From Spirochaetota bacterium (GTDB lineage Bacteria; Spirochaetota; Spirochaetia; Treponematales; UBA12059): a stretch of DNA of 62,823 nucleotides. The stretch's first letter is position 1. Each line of letters begins with the position of its first letter. The notes beneath the pieces were generated by a model, which saw only the letters and a list, made by a program, of their open reading frames with translations, was not told the DNA's origin and made no database searches. Positions 51,413-59,934 of this stretch are shown here, in pieces. The stretch spans positions 1 to 62,823 of the forward strand of contig JAKQKE010000098.1 in the NCBI GenBank assembly GCA_029560805.1. The letters are read 5' to 3'. The translations under genes and the position numbers were made by a program.

Positions 51413-52497
51413 TGGCCGCGGACTCCCGCGACGAGGCTCGGCCGCCCTACGCCAGGGATCTGACCGACCCGCCCCCGAGCGTGGTCCGCGACGGAGAATT
51501 CGTCTACGGCTGCTTCAACGCGCCGCCGGCCCTCGTCAACATGCTCGACGTGCGGAGGCCGTACCACTACCCCATCCCGCGCTGGACCAAGGACGCCCGC
51601 TGCAAGGAGTGGGTCGCGTTCCAGTTCGGCGATGGGCGCCGCTTCTTCCTCGCGGCGCTGTACGAGGCCAAGAGCTTCGGTCTGATACAATTCGTATCGT
51701 GGGACCGGGACGGCGGCAGGACCATCGAGAGCCGGAGAGTCATTCCGCTCAGGCGCTTCGGCCTCGGCCCCGTGCTCGATGGCAGGCGAGTCTCGTACCG
51801 TGACCGCCATGGCGCGCTCGGGATGACGTTCGACCTGGCGGGCGGCGCGATCACGGTCGAGGCTAGCCGCGCGCGATCGTCGCGCGGGCCGGCCTACGCG
51901 GGCGCCTTCACCTTCGCGTACAACGCCAGGCAGTCGGCCCCGTCGTCGGTCTGCCTGCCGCTCGGCCTGAACCGCGCCATGTACTCGACCAAGGTCCTGA
52001 TGCCTATGCGCGGCTGGTTCGAGACCGGCGGCGAGCATGTCGAGTTCGACTCGCCCGAATGTATGGGCGTCATGGACGACCATAAGGGCTACTACCCCTA
52101 CGGTATGCGCTATGACTGGGTTACCGGCTTCGGGCTGGCGGGCAAGGGCCGGAGGGTCGGCTTCAACCTGACCGACAACCAGGTCCGCGACCAGGAGCGC
52201 TACAACGAGAACGTGCTCTGGGTCAACAGCCGCGTCTACCCGCTGCCGCCCATCAAGGTGACCAGGCCGAACGGCGTCGACAACCCCTGGCACGTGCAGG
52301 ACACCGAGGGCCTCGTCGACCTGGTCTTCGTACCCGAGCGCAAGAACGACCTGCGGATCAACCTGCTCTTCGCCTCGGTCGACTACCACGGGCCGTTCGG
52401 TACCTTCTCGGGCACGCTGCGCTCGCCCGACGGCTCGGTCAAGGTCGACGCCGAGGGCCTCCTCGGCATGGGCGAGCAGAAGTACCTTCGGGCGTAA
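51412..52497 (+). CDS. DUF2804 family protein
   Basis: The 361-residue soluble protein matches DUF2804 (PF10974). It has CMGVMDDHKGYYPYGMRYDWVTGFG in the middle and GFNLTDNQVRDQERYNENVLWVNSRV after it. The family is uncharacterised; its two beta-rich halves resemble lipocalin-like hydroxysteroid or carotenoid-type folds in my judgement only. It is translationally coupled to the dehydrogenase before it. Confidence 0.82.
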   Translation: MAADSRDEARPPYARDLTDPPPSVVRDGEFVYGCFNAPPALVNMLDVRRPYHYPIPRWTKDARCKEWVAFQFGDGRRFFLAALYEAKSFGLIQFVSWDRDGGRTIESRRVIPLRRFGLGPVLDGRRVSYRDRHGALGMTFDLAGGAITVEASRARSSRGPAYAGAFTFAYNARQSAPSSVCLPLGLNRAMYSTKVLMPMRGWFETGGEHVEFDSPECMGVMDDHKGYYPYGMRYDWVTGFGLAGKGRRVGFNLTDNQVRDQERYNENVLWVNSRVYPLPPIKVTRPNGVDNPWHVQDTEGLVDLVFVPERKNDLRINLLFASVDYHGPFGTFSGTLRSPDGSVKVDAEGLLGMGEQKYLRA

Positions 52498-52507
52498 CGG
52501 AAGGCGC

Positions 52508-53269
52508 ATGGCGACGAGAGGCTCGTTCCGTACGGTGGACGTCGCCAGGGCGGCGGGAACGCACGAGAATACGGTCAGGCTCTACGTCGCCTGGGGTTTT
52601 CTCGCGGAGCCAGAGCGCGCCGCCAACGGCTACAGGCGCTGGACGGCCGAGCATATCGACCAGATGCTATTCGCACGGCTAGCGATGCACGGCATGTGGC
52701 CCGGAAGGCCCATACGAGAATCCGCGCTGGCGCTCGTTCGTCGCGCCGCGACGGGAGACCTGACCGGGGCCGTAGCCGACGCCCGCATCCACGCGGCCCT
52801 CGTGGACGCCGAGCTAGCGCGCGCCGAGAGCGCGGCCGCCTTCCTGGAGCGCTGGGCGGCGGGAGCGGCCCCCGCCGCGGGCGACGAGGGGCGGCTCGGC
52901 CCCCGAGAGGCCGCGGCGGCCGTAGGCGCGACGCCGGGCCAGATCCGGAACTGGGAGCGCAACCGCCTCGTAGCGTCGGTCAAGGACCCGCGCACCGGAC
53001 ATCGGGTCTACGGGCCGGACCAGATAGGCCGGCTGCGGGTGGTTCGATCCCTTCTGCTCGCCGGCTACAGCGTCATGGCGATACTGCGCATGGCGACGGA
53101 ACTCGACCGGGGCCGCTCGACCGGACTCAAGGACGTCCTCAACACGCCGCGCCCAGGCGAGGAAGCGCTGACCGCCTTCGACGCTTGGCTCGACTCGCTG
53201 GCCGAGCAGAAGGCGCGGGCGGAGCGCCTCATAGCGATGCTCGCGGCCAGGATTGAAGCCAACCGTTAG
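52508..53269 (+). CDS. MerR-type regulator with two HTH domains
   Basis: The 253-residue protein has one MerR-like helix-turn-helix at the N-terminus (FRTVDVARAAGTHENTVRLYVAWGFL, then NGYRRWTAEHIDQM). A second lies at about 138-190 (LGPREAAAAVGATPGQIRNWERNRLV, then GHRVYGPDQIGRLRVVRSLLLAG). A helical dimerisation tail follows (LDSLAEQKARAERLIAML). One MerR domain per chain is normal. No Cys metal site is seen. GGAAGG precedes the ATG. It may control the upstream genes or the convergent ABC exporter. Confidence 0.82.
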   Translation: MATRGSFRTVDVARAAGTHENTVRLYVAWGFLAEPERAANGYRRWTAEHIDQMLFARLAMHGMWPGRPIRESALALVRRAATGDLTGAVADARIHAALVDAELARAESAAAFLERWAAGAAPAAGDEGRLGPREAAAAVGATPGQIRNWERNRLVASVKDPRTGHRVYGPDQIGRLRVVRSLLLAGYSVMAILRMATELDRGRSTGLKDVLNTPRPGEEALTAFDAWLDSLAEQKARAERLIAMLAARIEANR

Positions 53270-53322
53270 CGCGTTCGCGGCCTGAACCACGGCGCCCATC
53301 CTCCGACTCGTCGCCTCCAGCC

Positions 53323-54084
53323 CTAGTTCAGCACCTTCCTGACGGAGAGGCACGCGGCCGCCGTGCCGCCGAGCCCGGCCACCGCCGCGACGGCGAACGC
53401 GATAGGTACCGAACTCGGCTCTCCCAGGCCCGATACCATGACCCGCATCGCCTCCATCAGGTAGCTGAGCGGGTTCCACGCCGAGACGACCTGGAGCCAG
53501 CGAGCGCCCATCAGCTCCCGCGGCACGAAGGTCGGGGCGAGGAACAGCAGCATGAAGACGGCCGAGCCTATCGTCCCCGCCAGCTCCACCTTGCCCGTCC
53601 GCATCACCGCGGCAGCCGAGGCCGCGGATATCCCGGCGCCGAACAGCGTGGCTAGAGCCGCGGTTCCGAACACGCCGACGGCCCCTCCCAGGAGCGGCGC
53701 CCCGAGCAGCGCGCCCAGGCCCAGCACGATAAGCGACGACACGAAGATGCCCGCCGCATCGGCCAGGATTGCCGCGAGCACGAAGGCCGACCTCGGTACG
53801 GGCGCCAGCGCCAGCCGCATAAAATAGCCTGAGCCGATATCCCGGCTCAGAGCCTGGGCCGAGCCCGCCGACGACCCGAACAAGAGCGATATGACGCCCA
53901 TGGGTAGCAGGAAGGCCATATACCCCGCACCGCCGAATTCAGGTAGGAAGCCGATGCCGCCTATCGCCGCGTCGTAGACGAATAGGAAGAACGCGCTCAT
54001 GCCCAGGCCGGACAGTAGCGGCGCCGGATTGGAAACGAGCCGCCTGAGCGCCCGTCCGACTATAAGCGTTCCGGGATTACGCAC
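53323..54084 (-). CDS. ABC-2 type exporter permease
   Basis: The 253-residue membrane protein has six helices and the ABC-2 signature SRDIGSGYFMRLALAPVPRSAF, typical of DrrB-like drug exporters. Near the C-terminus QVVSAWNPLSYLMEAMRVMVSG is also characteristic. It pairs with the ATPase gene that overlaps it by eight bases. The substrate is unknown. Confidence 0.88.
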   Translation of the reverse strand: MRNPGTLIVGRALRRLVSNPAPLLSGLGMSAFFLFVYDAAIGGIGFLPEFGGAGYMAFLLPMGVISLLFGSSAGSAQALSRDIGSGYFMRLALAPVPRSAFVLAAILADAAGIFVSSLIVLGLGALLGAPLLGGAVGVFGTAALATLFGAGISAASAAAVMRTGKVELAGTIGSAVFMLLFLAPTFVPRELMGARWLQVVSAWNPLSYLMEAMRVMVSGLGEPSSVPIAFAVAAVAGLGGTAAACLSVRKVLN

Positions 54085-54859
54085 CGACGGCCTCCTTCTC
54101 CGATAACGCGCCTCGGCGCCGCGACTCGATAAAATTCAGGTAGCCCGCCTCGAGGTCCCCGCCGGGGCCGGCGTGCGCCGCCGCGAAGCCGTCCACCGTG
54201 CCCCGGTACGCCACCAGGCCTGAGTCCAGTACCGCCAGCTCGTCGCCGTGCTTCTCCGCCTCTTCTAGATACTGCGTCGTGAAGAAGACGCACGCGCCCT
54301 CCTCGGCGTTCAGCCTGCGCATCTCCGCCCAGAACGCCGCGCGGCTCTCGGGATCCATCCCGACCGACGGCTCGTCCAAAAAGAGGACGCGGGGCCGGTG
54401 GACGAGGGCCAGCGCCACGTGTAGGCGCCGCTTGTTGCCGCCGGACAGCTCGGCTGCCTTTCGATCGGCGACAAGCTCCAGCCCGAACCGCGCTAGCAGT
54501 TCTTCTGCCCGCCCGGCGGCCCGGGCCGCGTCGAAGCCGTACAGTCGGCCCTGAAACGCTAGCTGCCGGCGCGCGCTCTCGGCTGGGTCTAGCTGGGTAT
54601 CCTGGAGCGCCACGCCTATCAGGGCGCGGATAGCCTGCGAGCCGCCCGAGATCGGCCGCCCCGCGATCGCGACGCGTCCCGAGTCTTGGCGCGACAGCGT
54701 GCACAGGATGCGCACGAGCGTCGACTTGCCGGCGCCATTGGCACCCAGAAGCGCGAAGCGGCAGGCCTCGGGGACGTCGAGGTCGACCCCGGCGAGGGCC
54801 CGAGGCCCCTTGCGATAGGTCCGCGTCAGCCCGCGGGCCTCGATGACGTTCTCTGGCAT
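54077..54859 (-). CDS. ABC-2 type exporter ATP-binding protein (DrrA-like)
   Basis: The 260-residue ATPase has Walker A GANGAGKST, Q-loop IGVALQDTQLDPAESARRQLAFQGRL, signature LSGGNKRRLHVALALVHRP and Walker B VLFLDEPSVGMDPESR. It energises the permease encoded next to it, probably for export of a drug or lipid-like compound. Its ribosome site GAGGAGG lies inside a perfect 31-bp palindrome immediately upstream, an unusual arrangement that may control expression. Confidence 0.9.
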   Translation of the reverse strand: MPENVIEARGLTRTYRKGPRALAGVDLDVPEACRFALLGANGAGKSTLVRILCTLSRQDSGRVAIAGRPISGGSQAIRALIGVALQDTQLDPAESARRQLAFQGRLYGFDAARAAGRAEELLARFGLELVADRKAAELSGGNKRRLHVALALVHRPRVLFLDEPSVGMDPESRAAFWAEMRRLNAEEGACVFFTTQYLEEAEKHGDELAVLDSGLVAYRGTVDGFAAAHAGPGGDLEAGYLNFIESRRRGALSEKEAVGA

Positions 54860-54861
54860 TT

Positions 54862-54892
54862 CGTATCCTCCTCTATGATAGAGGAGGATACG
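54862..54892 (-). promoter_or_regulatory. 31-bp perfect palindrome embedding the ribosome site of the ABC exporter
   Basis: CGTATCCTCCTCTA (54862-54875) and TAGAGGAGGATACG (54879-54892) are exact complements around TGA. On the minus strand the right-hand arm in the message carries GAGGAGG, the ribosome site of the ATPase gene, and the other arm carries CCTCCTC. As RNA the hairpin would hide the ribosome site. As DNA it could be a repressor operator on a possible promoter CTGCCA, 17 bases, TATCAT. Confidence 0.8.
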
Positions 54893-54932
54893 GCGTTGGC
54901 AGCGGGTCGGTGCACTACTGGAGGGTTTCCTT

Positions 54933-55763
54933 TTAGCGAACTTTGGCCAGCTTCTCTTCCAGGCGCTCGAGCTCGCGGCCTCCGAGCCCCGCCTCGCCGC
55001 CGTCGAGCAGCCGCCTGAAGGCTGACGCCTCCTCGGCCGACAGCCTGACTCCAGCGAGCAGGTGCCGTTCGAAGCTGGCGCAGGCGAGGGGACAGACCTT
55101 CCGCGTCATATCGAGGATCACCGCCGCATAGTCGCGGATCTCCCGTTGCGCGTGGGCGTCCAGCCTCAGCGCCAGGAAGCGGAACAGGTTGTGCAGGTCT
55201 ATCTGCCAGTACCACTCGGTGTACAGCGACAGGGGCAGGTTGACGCGGGCCAGTTCTCGGGCCAGGCCCGAGTCGACCATCGCTTTGTATGAGGCATAGG
55301 CCGACCTCTGTCCCTCCTCGAGCAGGCCGATGACGCGAGCGGCCTCGTCCGGGGACAGAGGATCGACCTCGCGGCCCTGCTTATTATCGGCGCTCTGCCT
55401 GGCTACCGCCTCGGGAGCCGGAATCCAGAATTCATCCTTCATCACCGAGTAGCGGCCGGACATCTCGTTCACGCGCGCGGTACGGTGGCGTATCCACTGG
55501 CGCGCGACGAAGATCGGCATCTTGATATGGAAGGTCAGCACGACCTGCTCGAACGGCGAGGTATGCTCATTACGCAACAGGTAGTCGATAAGACCCGCGT
55601 CCTCGCGCACGGTCTTCGTGCCGTCGCCGTATGACACGCGGGCCGACTGGACTATCCTCGCGTCCCCGCCCAGGTAGTCCACCAGCCGCACGAAGCCCTT
55701 GTCGTGTACCTTGAATTCGGCGTCGAGTACCTTTTCCGCCTCGTCGACGATGCAGTGCGCCAT
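54933..55763 (-). CDS. thyX: flavin-dependent thymidylate synthase ThyX
   Basis: The 276-residue protein has the ThyX motif region ARQWIRHRTARVNEMSGRYS (Arg92-His93-Arg94 with Ser102), plus NEHTSPFEQVVLTFHIKMP before it and LYTEWYWQIDLHNLFRFLALR after it. It makes dTMP from dUMP using FAD, NADPH and methylene-THF. It is the only thymidylate synthase seen in the window. AAAGGACAAG gives the ribosome site. The ABC exporter follows after 73 bases. Confidence 0.95.
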   Translation of the reverse strand: MAHCIVDEAEKVLDAEFKVHDKGFVRLVDYLGGDARIVQSARVSYGDGTKTVREDAGLIDYLLRNEHTSPFEQVVLTFHIKMPIFVARQWIRHRTARVNEMSGRYSVMKDEFWIPAPEAVARQSADNKQGREVDPLSPDEAARVIGLLEEGQRSAYASYKAMVDSGLARELARVNLPLSLYTEWYWQIDLHNLFRFLALRLDAHAQREIRDYAAVILDMTRKVCPLACASFERHLLAGVRLSAEEASAFRRLLDGGEAGLGGRELERLEEKLAKVR

Positions 55764-55799
55764 TGTCTTGTCCTTTCGGCTAATCGCGGCCCGCTAGAC

Positions 55800-56693
55800 C
55801 TAGAATCCCCTAAAGTCGCCGTAGAACGAACCGAGCCCGTTCTTGTTCGAATCCGGCCCGTGGCAATCGGAGCCGTAGGTGTGGAAGAAGCCGAAGCGCT
55901 CGCAGCGCTCGGTGACCAACGCGTTCATCGCCTCCCGGTCGTCGTTCCGATAGTAGTACAGCTCGACGCCGCGTACGCCAAGGTCCCGGAAGCGCGACAG
56001 CATGGCGTCCAGCCGTCTCGTGCCGGCGCGCATCGACGCGATCGAGTCGCCGAACTCGTGCCCGATATGCGGTACGACGAGCGTGCCGCCGTCCCTGGAG
56101 ACCGACTCGGCCACCGTCTCGAGGCTCGGCTTGGCGAAGCGCAGATCGGAGAACAACCCGGTATCGAAGTAGGCCTTTTTAAATTCTCGATAGTCTACGT
56201 CGGCCGACACGCGGCCGGCCCGCTTGAGCGCCAGGAACAGGTCCGTCTTGGCGAAGCGCAGCGTGCCGAGGTCGACACGCGGCGACCCGGGGCCGCGGCC
56301 GGCCAGGCGCGCCTCGACCCAGCGCCCGAACGACAGCTCCGGAGCCGCGAACAGGGCGGCGGCGCGGGCGAACATAGCCTCGACGCGCGCGGCCCGCTCA
56401 GCTCGCGACACAGCGAGCATCGAGGCCGTGAGCTCGTAGGAACCGCCCGGGAAATAGGCGAGCAGCTCGCTCTTATAGCCAAGCGTCTCGTCCTCGCAAT
56501 CAATCTCGACGGCGGGCCAACTGGCCAGACCAAGCTGTCCGGCCGCCTCGGCCAGTTCGACGCAGCCGCCGAAGGTGTCGTGATCGGTCAGGCAGACGGC
56601 CTCGAGTCCCGCCGCGGCGGCGAGCCCGGCTATGTCCGACGGCCAATGGCCGCCGTCGGAGAAGCGCGAATGTATATGGAGATCGGCTCGCAT
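55800..56693 (-). CDS. PHP-domain phosphoesterase
   Basis: The 297-residue protein has the PHP metal motifs: DLHIHSRFSDGGH at the N-terminus (His6, His8), LTDHDT, a middle VEIDCE, VVPHIGHE and SDCHGP near the end. Such proteins are metal-dependent 3'-5' phosphatases or nucleases (YciV/TrpH-like), often acting on 3',5'-bisphosphates or short RNA. A TATACT box 15 bases before the ATG gives a very short leader. It is upstream of thyX and probably cotranscribed. Confidence 0.85.
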   Translation of the reverse strand: MRADLHIHSRFSDGGHWPSDIAGLAAAAGLEAVCLTDHDTFGGCVELAEAAGQLGLASWPAVEIDCEDETLGYKSELLAYFPGGSYELTASMLAVSRAERAARVEAMFARAAALFAAPELSFGRWVEARLAGRGPGSPRVDLGTLRFAKTDLFLALKRAGRVSADVDYREFKKAYFDTGLFSDLRFAKPSLETVAESVSRDGGTLVVPHIGHEFGDSIASMRAGTRRLDAMLSRFRDLGVRGVELYYYRNDDREAMNALVTERCERFGFFHTYGSDCHGPDSNKNGLGSFYGDFRGF

Positions 56694-56708
56694 CGTGGTA
56701 CCCTGGGT

Positions 56709-56716
56709 AGTATACT
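56709..56716. promoter_or_regulatory. palindromic AGTATACT, -10 element for both directions
   Basis: AGTATACT reads TATACT on both strands. On the minus strand it lies 15 bases before the PHP gene, and on the plus strand about 60 bases before the GNAT gene. It may serve as a shared promoter core. Confidence 0.4.
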
Positions 56717-56776
56717 AACCCGCGAGGAGCGCGGCGGACAAGCCGACGAACGCCGCGCCCCCGACCGGAGGATAGA

Positions 56777-57688
56777 ATGTTCGACCTAGACGACGCGATC
56801 ATAGAGGAGCTGCTGTTCTCGATGGAGAACCAGGACATAGATTTCATGGTGGACGCCACGACCGGCGCCGTCGTCGTGATGAACGACGACGCGCTCGACT
56901 CGGGCCTGGACTCGCTCGACGAGGGCGCGGACCTGCTACCACCGCCGGACTGGACCAGCGCCGACGGCTACGGACTTATGGAGGCCTTCGCGGCCGGCGT
57001 CGGAGACCCGATAGCCAGGACGAGTCTCGCCGCCGCCCTATCGCGAGGGCGAGGGGTCTTCAAGGCCTTCAAGACGGCGATCGAGGCCTACCCCGACATC
57101 GCGCGGCGCTGGTACGACTATAAGCGCTGCGCGATGGCTAAGCGCGTCGCCGAGTGGTACGACGAGGCGAGGGTGGCCCGCGGCCTCGAGCGCCTCGGCC
57201 CGGAGCCCGAGGACGACGACCTCTTGGCCGACGACTTCTCGTTCAGGATTGCCGGCCGCGAGGCGTGGCTCGAATGCCAGCCACTATTCAGACGCGGCCT
57301 CGAGGAAGCGCTCGGCGCGTTCCCGGAGCCCCTGGTCGAGTACGAGTACACCGCCATCGAGCGGGAGGTAGCCGAGGGCGGCAAGGAGGGGCTCGTGATC
57401 GTGCTAGCCGAGGCCGTGGCGGGGGCGATAGCCGGCGTGGCCGCGGCGCGACGGGTCTACGTGGCCGATGGTTCCTTCGGCAAGCTAACCTACCTGTACG
57501 TGGCGCCGGAGCACCGCAGGCTTGGCCTCGGACGTCGCCTGGCCGAGGCCGCACGAGAGCGCCTGGCCAAGGACGGCATACCGCGCTTCGTGGTAGACAT
57601 GCCCTTCGTGCCGGCCGGCTTCGGCTCCTCGATGAAGGCCTTCGGCTACGAGCCCTTCGGCACGCGATACCTGAAGACCGACGACTGA
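56777..57688 (+). CDS. GNAT family acetyltransferase with acidic N-terminal region
   Basis: The 303-residue protein has a C-terminal GNAT domain (about 180-303). Its acetyl-CoA loop is LTYLYVAPEHRRLGLGRRLAEAARERL. The first 170 residues are acidic and helical (MFDLDDAIIEELLFSMENQDIDFMV; LGPEPEDDDLLADDFSF) and resemble UPF0158-like regions in style, but I cannot assign them. The substrate is unknown. GGAGGATAGA precedes the ATG. Confidence 0.78.
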   Translation: MFDLDDAIIEELLFSMENQDIDFMVDATTGAVVVMNDDALDSGLDSLDEGADLLPPPDWTSADGYGLMEAFAAGVGDPIARTSLAAALSRGRGVFKAFKTAIEAYPDIARRWYDYKRCAMAKRVAEWYDEARVARGLERLGPEPEDDDLLADDFSFRIAGREAWLECQPLFRRGLEEALGAFPEPLVEYEYTAIEREVAEGGKEGLVIVLAEAVAGAIAGVAAARRVYVADGSFGKLTYLYVAPEHRRLGLGRRLAEAARERLAKDGIPRFVVDMPFVPAGFGSSMKAFGYEPFGTRYLKTDD

Positions 57689-57697
57689 CGGCCACCC

Positions 57698-57721
57698 CTC
57701 GCTGACGACGGGCTCAGCGAG
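57698..57721. terminator. bidirectional hairpin between convergent genes
   Basis: CTCGCTGA (57698-57705) and TCAGCGAG (57714-57721) form a perfect 8-bp stem with an 8-base loop between the GNAT gene and the alkyltransferase-like gene. No T run follows. Confidence 0.6.
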
Positions 57722-57725
57722 AGCC

Positions 57726-58037
57726 TTAGCGCGCGCCGTCCCAGCCGTAACGGCCGAGATCCACCCGGCCATCGCGACCTACCTCCACGCCCTCGTCGAC
57801 CAGCCGCGCCTCCTGCTCCTCGAAGCCGTAGCCGCGGCGTAGCGCTATGCCGCCGTCGGCGCGTACGACGCGCCACCAGGGCAGGCCCTCGGCCGCGGCG
57901 CTCGAATGCAGTATCCGTGCGACCGTGCGCGCCCCGTTCGGCGCACCCGCCAGCGCGGCCACCGCGCCGTAGCTCACGGCTCGGCCCGGAGGTACGAGCC
58001 GCAATGTAGCCTTTATCCTGTCGCCGATCGTTTCCAT
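57726..58037 (-). CDS. alkyltransferase-like protein (ATL, MGMT family without active Cys)
   Basis: The 103-residue protein has the MGMT C-domain fold: VPPGRAVSYGAVAALAGAPNGARTVARIL, then LPWWRVVRADGGIAL and EEQEARLVDEGV. Where active O6-alkylguanine transferases have PCHRV, this has PWWRV. It cannot accept alkyl groups and should act as an ATL, flagging O6-alkylguanine for nucleotide excision repair. ATLs commonly have PWHRV, so the second Trp is unusual. ATG 58037 is chosen; 58049 is also possible, and neither has a good ribosome site. Confidence 0.85.
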   Translation of the reverse strand: METIGDRIKATLRLVPPGRAVSYGAVAALAGAPNGARTVARILHSSAAAEGLPWWRVVRADGGIALRRGYGFEEQEARLVDEGVEVGRDGRVDLGRYGWDGAR

Positions 58038-58104
58038 GAGCGCCAGCATACCACAGGTACGGCGGCGCGCCCGCCCCGCGCGGGCGATCATGAGAGGTCC
58101 ATTG

Positions 58105-58160
58105 TTGATCTTGACATATTGACACATATTGTCTCAGTATCGAGCGAGGAGCTACACCAG
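58105..58160 (+). promoter_or_regulatory. candidate promoter region of fabD-fabG
   Basis: The A/T-rich patch before fabD contains TTGATC, 16 bases, TATTGT, and also a nested TTGACA. The segment has two close copies of TTGACA with ATATTG, which could be a regulator site. No fatty-acid regulator gene is nearby. GAGGAG before the ATG is the ribosome site. Confidence 0.4.
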
Positions 58161-59081
58161 ATGAAGACCTGCATCCTGTTTCCCGGGCAGGGCGCCCAGT
58201 TCGTCGGCATGGGCAGGGACCTGTACGATACGGACGCAGAAACACGCGCCCTGTTCGAAGAAGCGTCAGACGTCGCCAGGCTGGATCTCGCCGCACTGAT
58301 GTTCGAGGGCGACGAGGACGAGCTCAAGCGCACGCGCAACGCCCAGCTGGCCCTGGCGCTCGCCGACTCGGCAGCCTACGCCGCGCTACGCAAACGCGGC
58401 GTCTCGGCCGATGGCGTCGCCGGCTTCAGCCTCGGCGAATGGGCGGCTCTCTGCGCCGCTGGGGTTCTGCCCTTCGGCCGCATGATAGCTCTCGTCGCCG
58501 AGCGCGGCCGCCTGATGGACCAGGCCTGCGCCCGCTCTGGCGGCTCGACGATGAGCGCCGTGCTCGGGCTCGAGGCCGCCTCGATCGAGGCCGCGCTCAC
58601 GGGAGCGGGTGTAACCGACGCGTGGCTCGCCAACCTCAACGCGCCGACTCAATCGGTGCTGTCGGGCACGGAGACCGGCATCGCCAAGGCGGAAGCGGCC
58701 GTCAAGGAGGCGGGCGCCAAGCGCGTGGTAAGGCTCAAGGTAGCCGGCGCCTTCCACTCGCCTCTGATGCGCTACGCCTACGACGGATTCAAGGAAATCA
58801 TAGCCGACGAGAGCTTCGCCGACCCGACGATCGCCTTCTACTCGAACGTGACCGGAGGCAGAGTCTCGACGGGGACGGAGCTTAAGGAATTAGCCGCCGA
58901 GCAGATTATCCGACCGGTGGCCTGGACGGCTATCGAGCGCGCGATGGCGGCCGACGGCTACGGACGCGAGCTGGAAGCCGGGCCGGGCTCGGTCCTGGCT
59001 GGGCTCTGGAAGGCGGCCGGGCTCGAGCCGCCCGTGACGCCGGCGTTCACGACCGATCAGATAGCGGCGCTGGAGCCGTAG
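58161..59081 (+). CDS. fabD: malonyl-CoA:acyl-carrier-protein transacylase
   Basis: The 306-residue protein has LFPGQGAQFVGMG at the start, the nucleophile Ser90 in GFSLGEW, and His199 in AGAFHSPLM. It loads malonyl onto acyl-carrier protein for fatty-acid synthesis. The elbow is GFSLGEW rather than GHSLGEY; the residue before Ser varies in the family, so activity is still expected. ATG 58161 follows GAGGAGC. fabG follows after ten bases. Confidence 0.92.
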   Translation: MKTCILFPGQGAQFVGMGRDLYDTDAETRALFEEASDVARLDLAALMFEGDEDELKRTRNAQLALALADSAAYAALRKRGVSADGVAGFSLGEWAALCAAGVLPFGRMIALVAERGRLMDQACARSGGSTMSAVLGLEAASIEAALTGAGVTDAWLANLNAPTQSVLSGTETGIAKAEAAVKEAGAKRVVRLKVAGAFHSPLMRYAYDGFKEIIADESFADPTIAFYSNVTGGRVSTGTELKELAAEQIIRPVAWTAIERAMAADGYGRELEAGPGSVLAGLWKAAGLEPPVTPAFTTDQIAALEP

Positions 59082-59091
59082 GAGGGCTACG

Positions 59092-59826
59092 ATGGAACAC
59101 GGAATGCTGAGCGGCAGGCGCTGCCTCGTCACGGGAGGCTCCAAGGGCATAGGCAAGGCCGTCGTCGAGGCCTTCCTGCGCGAGGGCGCGGCGGTAGACT
59201 ACCTGTCGAGGTCCAAGGCCGACGACCACGACTCGCTGGCGGCCATGGGACCGCTCGGGTGGCTGGCCTGCGACGTGTCGGATGCCGAGGCTCTCGAGGC
59301 CGTCGTCGAGGAGGCGGTCAAGACCGCGCCGTACGACGTGGTCGTCAACAACGCCGGCGTCACACGCGACGGGCTGTCGTTCAGGATGCCGCTCGACGAC
59401 TGGCGCGCCGTGATCGATACGAACCTGACGAGCGCCTTCATCGTCTCGAGGGTGGCCGCCAGGGCCATGATCAAGCGCCGCTCCGGTAGCGTCATCAACG
59501 TGGCCAGCGTCGTCGGCCTCGTCGGCAATGGCGGCCAGACGAACTACTCCGCCAGCAAGGCCGGCCTCATCGGCCTTACCAAGAGCCTCGCCCGCGAGGT
59601 CGCGAGCCGCGGCGTCCGCGTCAACGCGATAGCGCCTGGCTACATCGACACCGCGATGACTGAGGCCATTCCCGAGACTGCCAAGTCCGCCCTGCGCGAG
59701 CGCATACCGCTCGGCAGGACGGGCGCCCCAGCGGAAGTCGCGTCCGTGGCGCTATTCCTGGCCTCGGACCTGGCGTCGTACGTGACCGGCGAGGTGATCA
59801 GGATCGACGGCGGGATGGCGATGTAG
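59092..59826 (+). CDS. fabG: 3-oxoacyl-acyl-carrier-protein reductase FabG
   Basis: The 244-residue short-chain dehydrogenase has the NADPH loop CLVTGGSKGIGKAV, NNAGVTRDG and the triad Ser139, Tyr152, Lys156 (NYSASKAGLIG). It ends in the usual YVTGEVIRIDGGMAM. It reduces 3-oxoacyl-ACP in fatty-acid elongation. GGAGGGCTACG precedes the ATG. Coupling with fabD supports FabG over other SDR functions. Confidence 0.92.
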   Translation: MEHGMLSGRRCLVTGGSKGIGKAVVEAFLREGAAVDYLSRSKADDHDSLAAMGPLGWLACDVSDAEALEAVVEEAVKTAPYDVVVNNAGVTRDGLSFRMPLDDWRAVIDTNLTSAFIVSRVAARAMIKRRSGSVINVASVVGLVGNGGQTNYSASKAGLIGLTKSLAREVASRGVRVNAIAPGYIDTAMTEAIPETAKSALRERIPLGRTGAPAEVASVALFLASDLASYVTGEVIRIDGGMAM

Positions 59827-59898
59827 CGCCGGAGTACGCCGGTGATACATAAGATTCGTAACACTATAGGCGGCGTGCTATTCTCCACTCATCGGATT

Positions 59899-59904
59899 AT
59901 ACTG
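59899..59904 (+). promoter_or_regulatory. -10 box upstream of the glycogen debranching gene
   Basis: TATACT lies 30 bases before the GTG start, in the A/T-rich gap after fabG. A GGAGGAC ribosome site lies between. No strong -35 was identified. Confidence 0.4.
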
Positions 59905-59934
59905 GTAGCCTGAACCGACGAGCCGGAGGACAGC

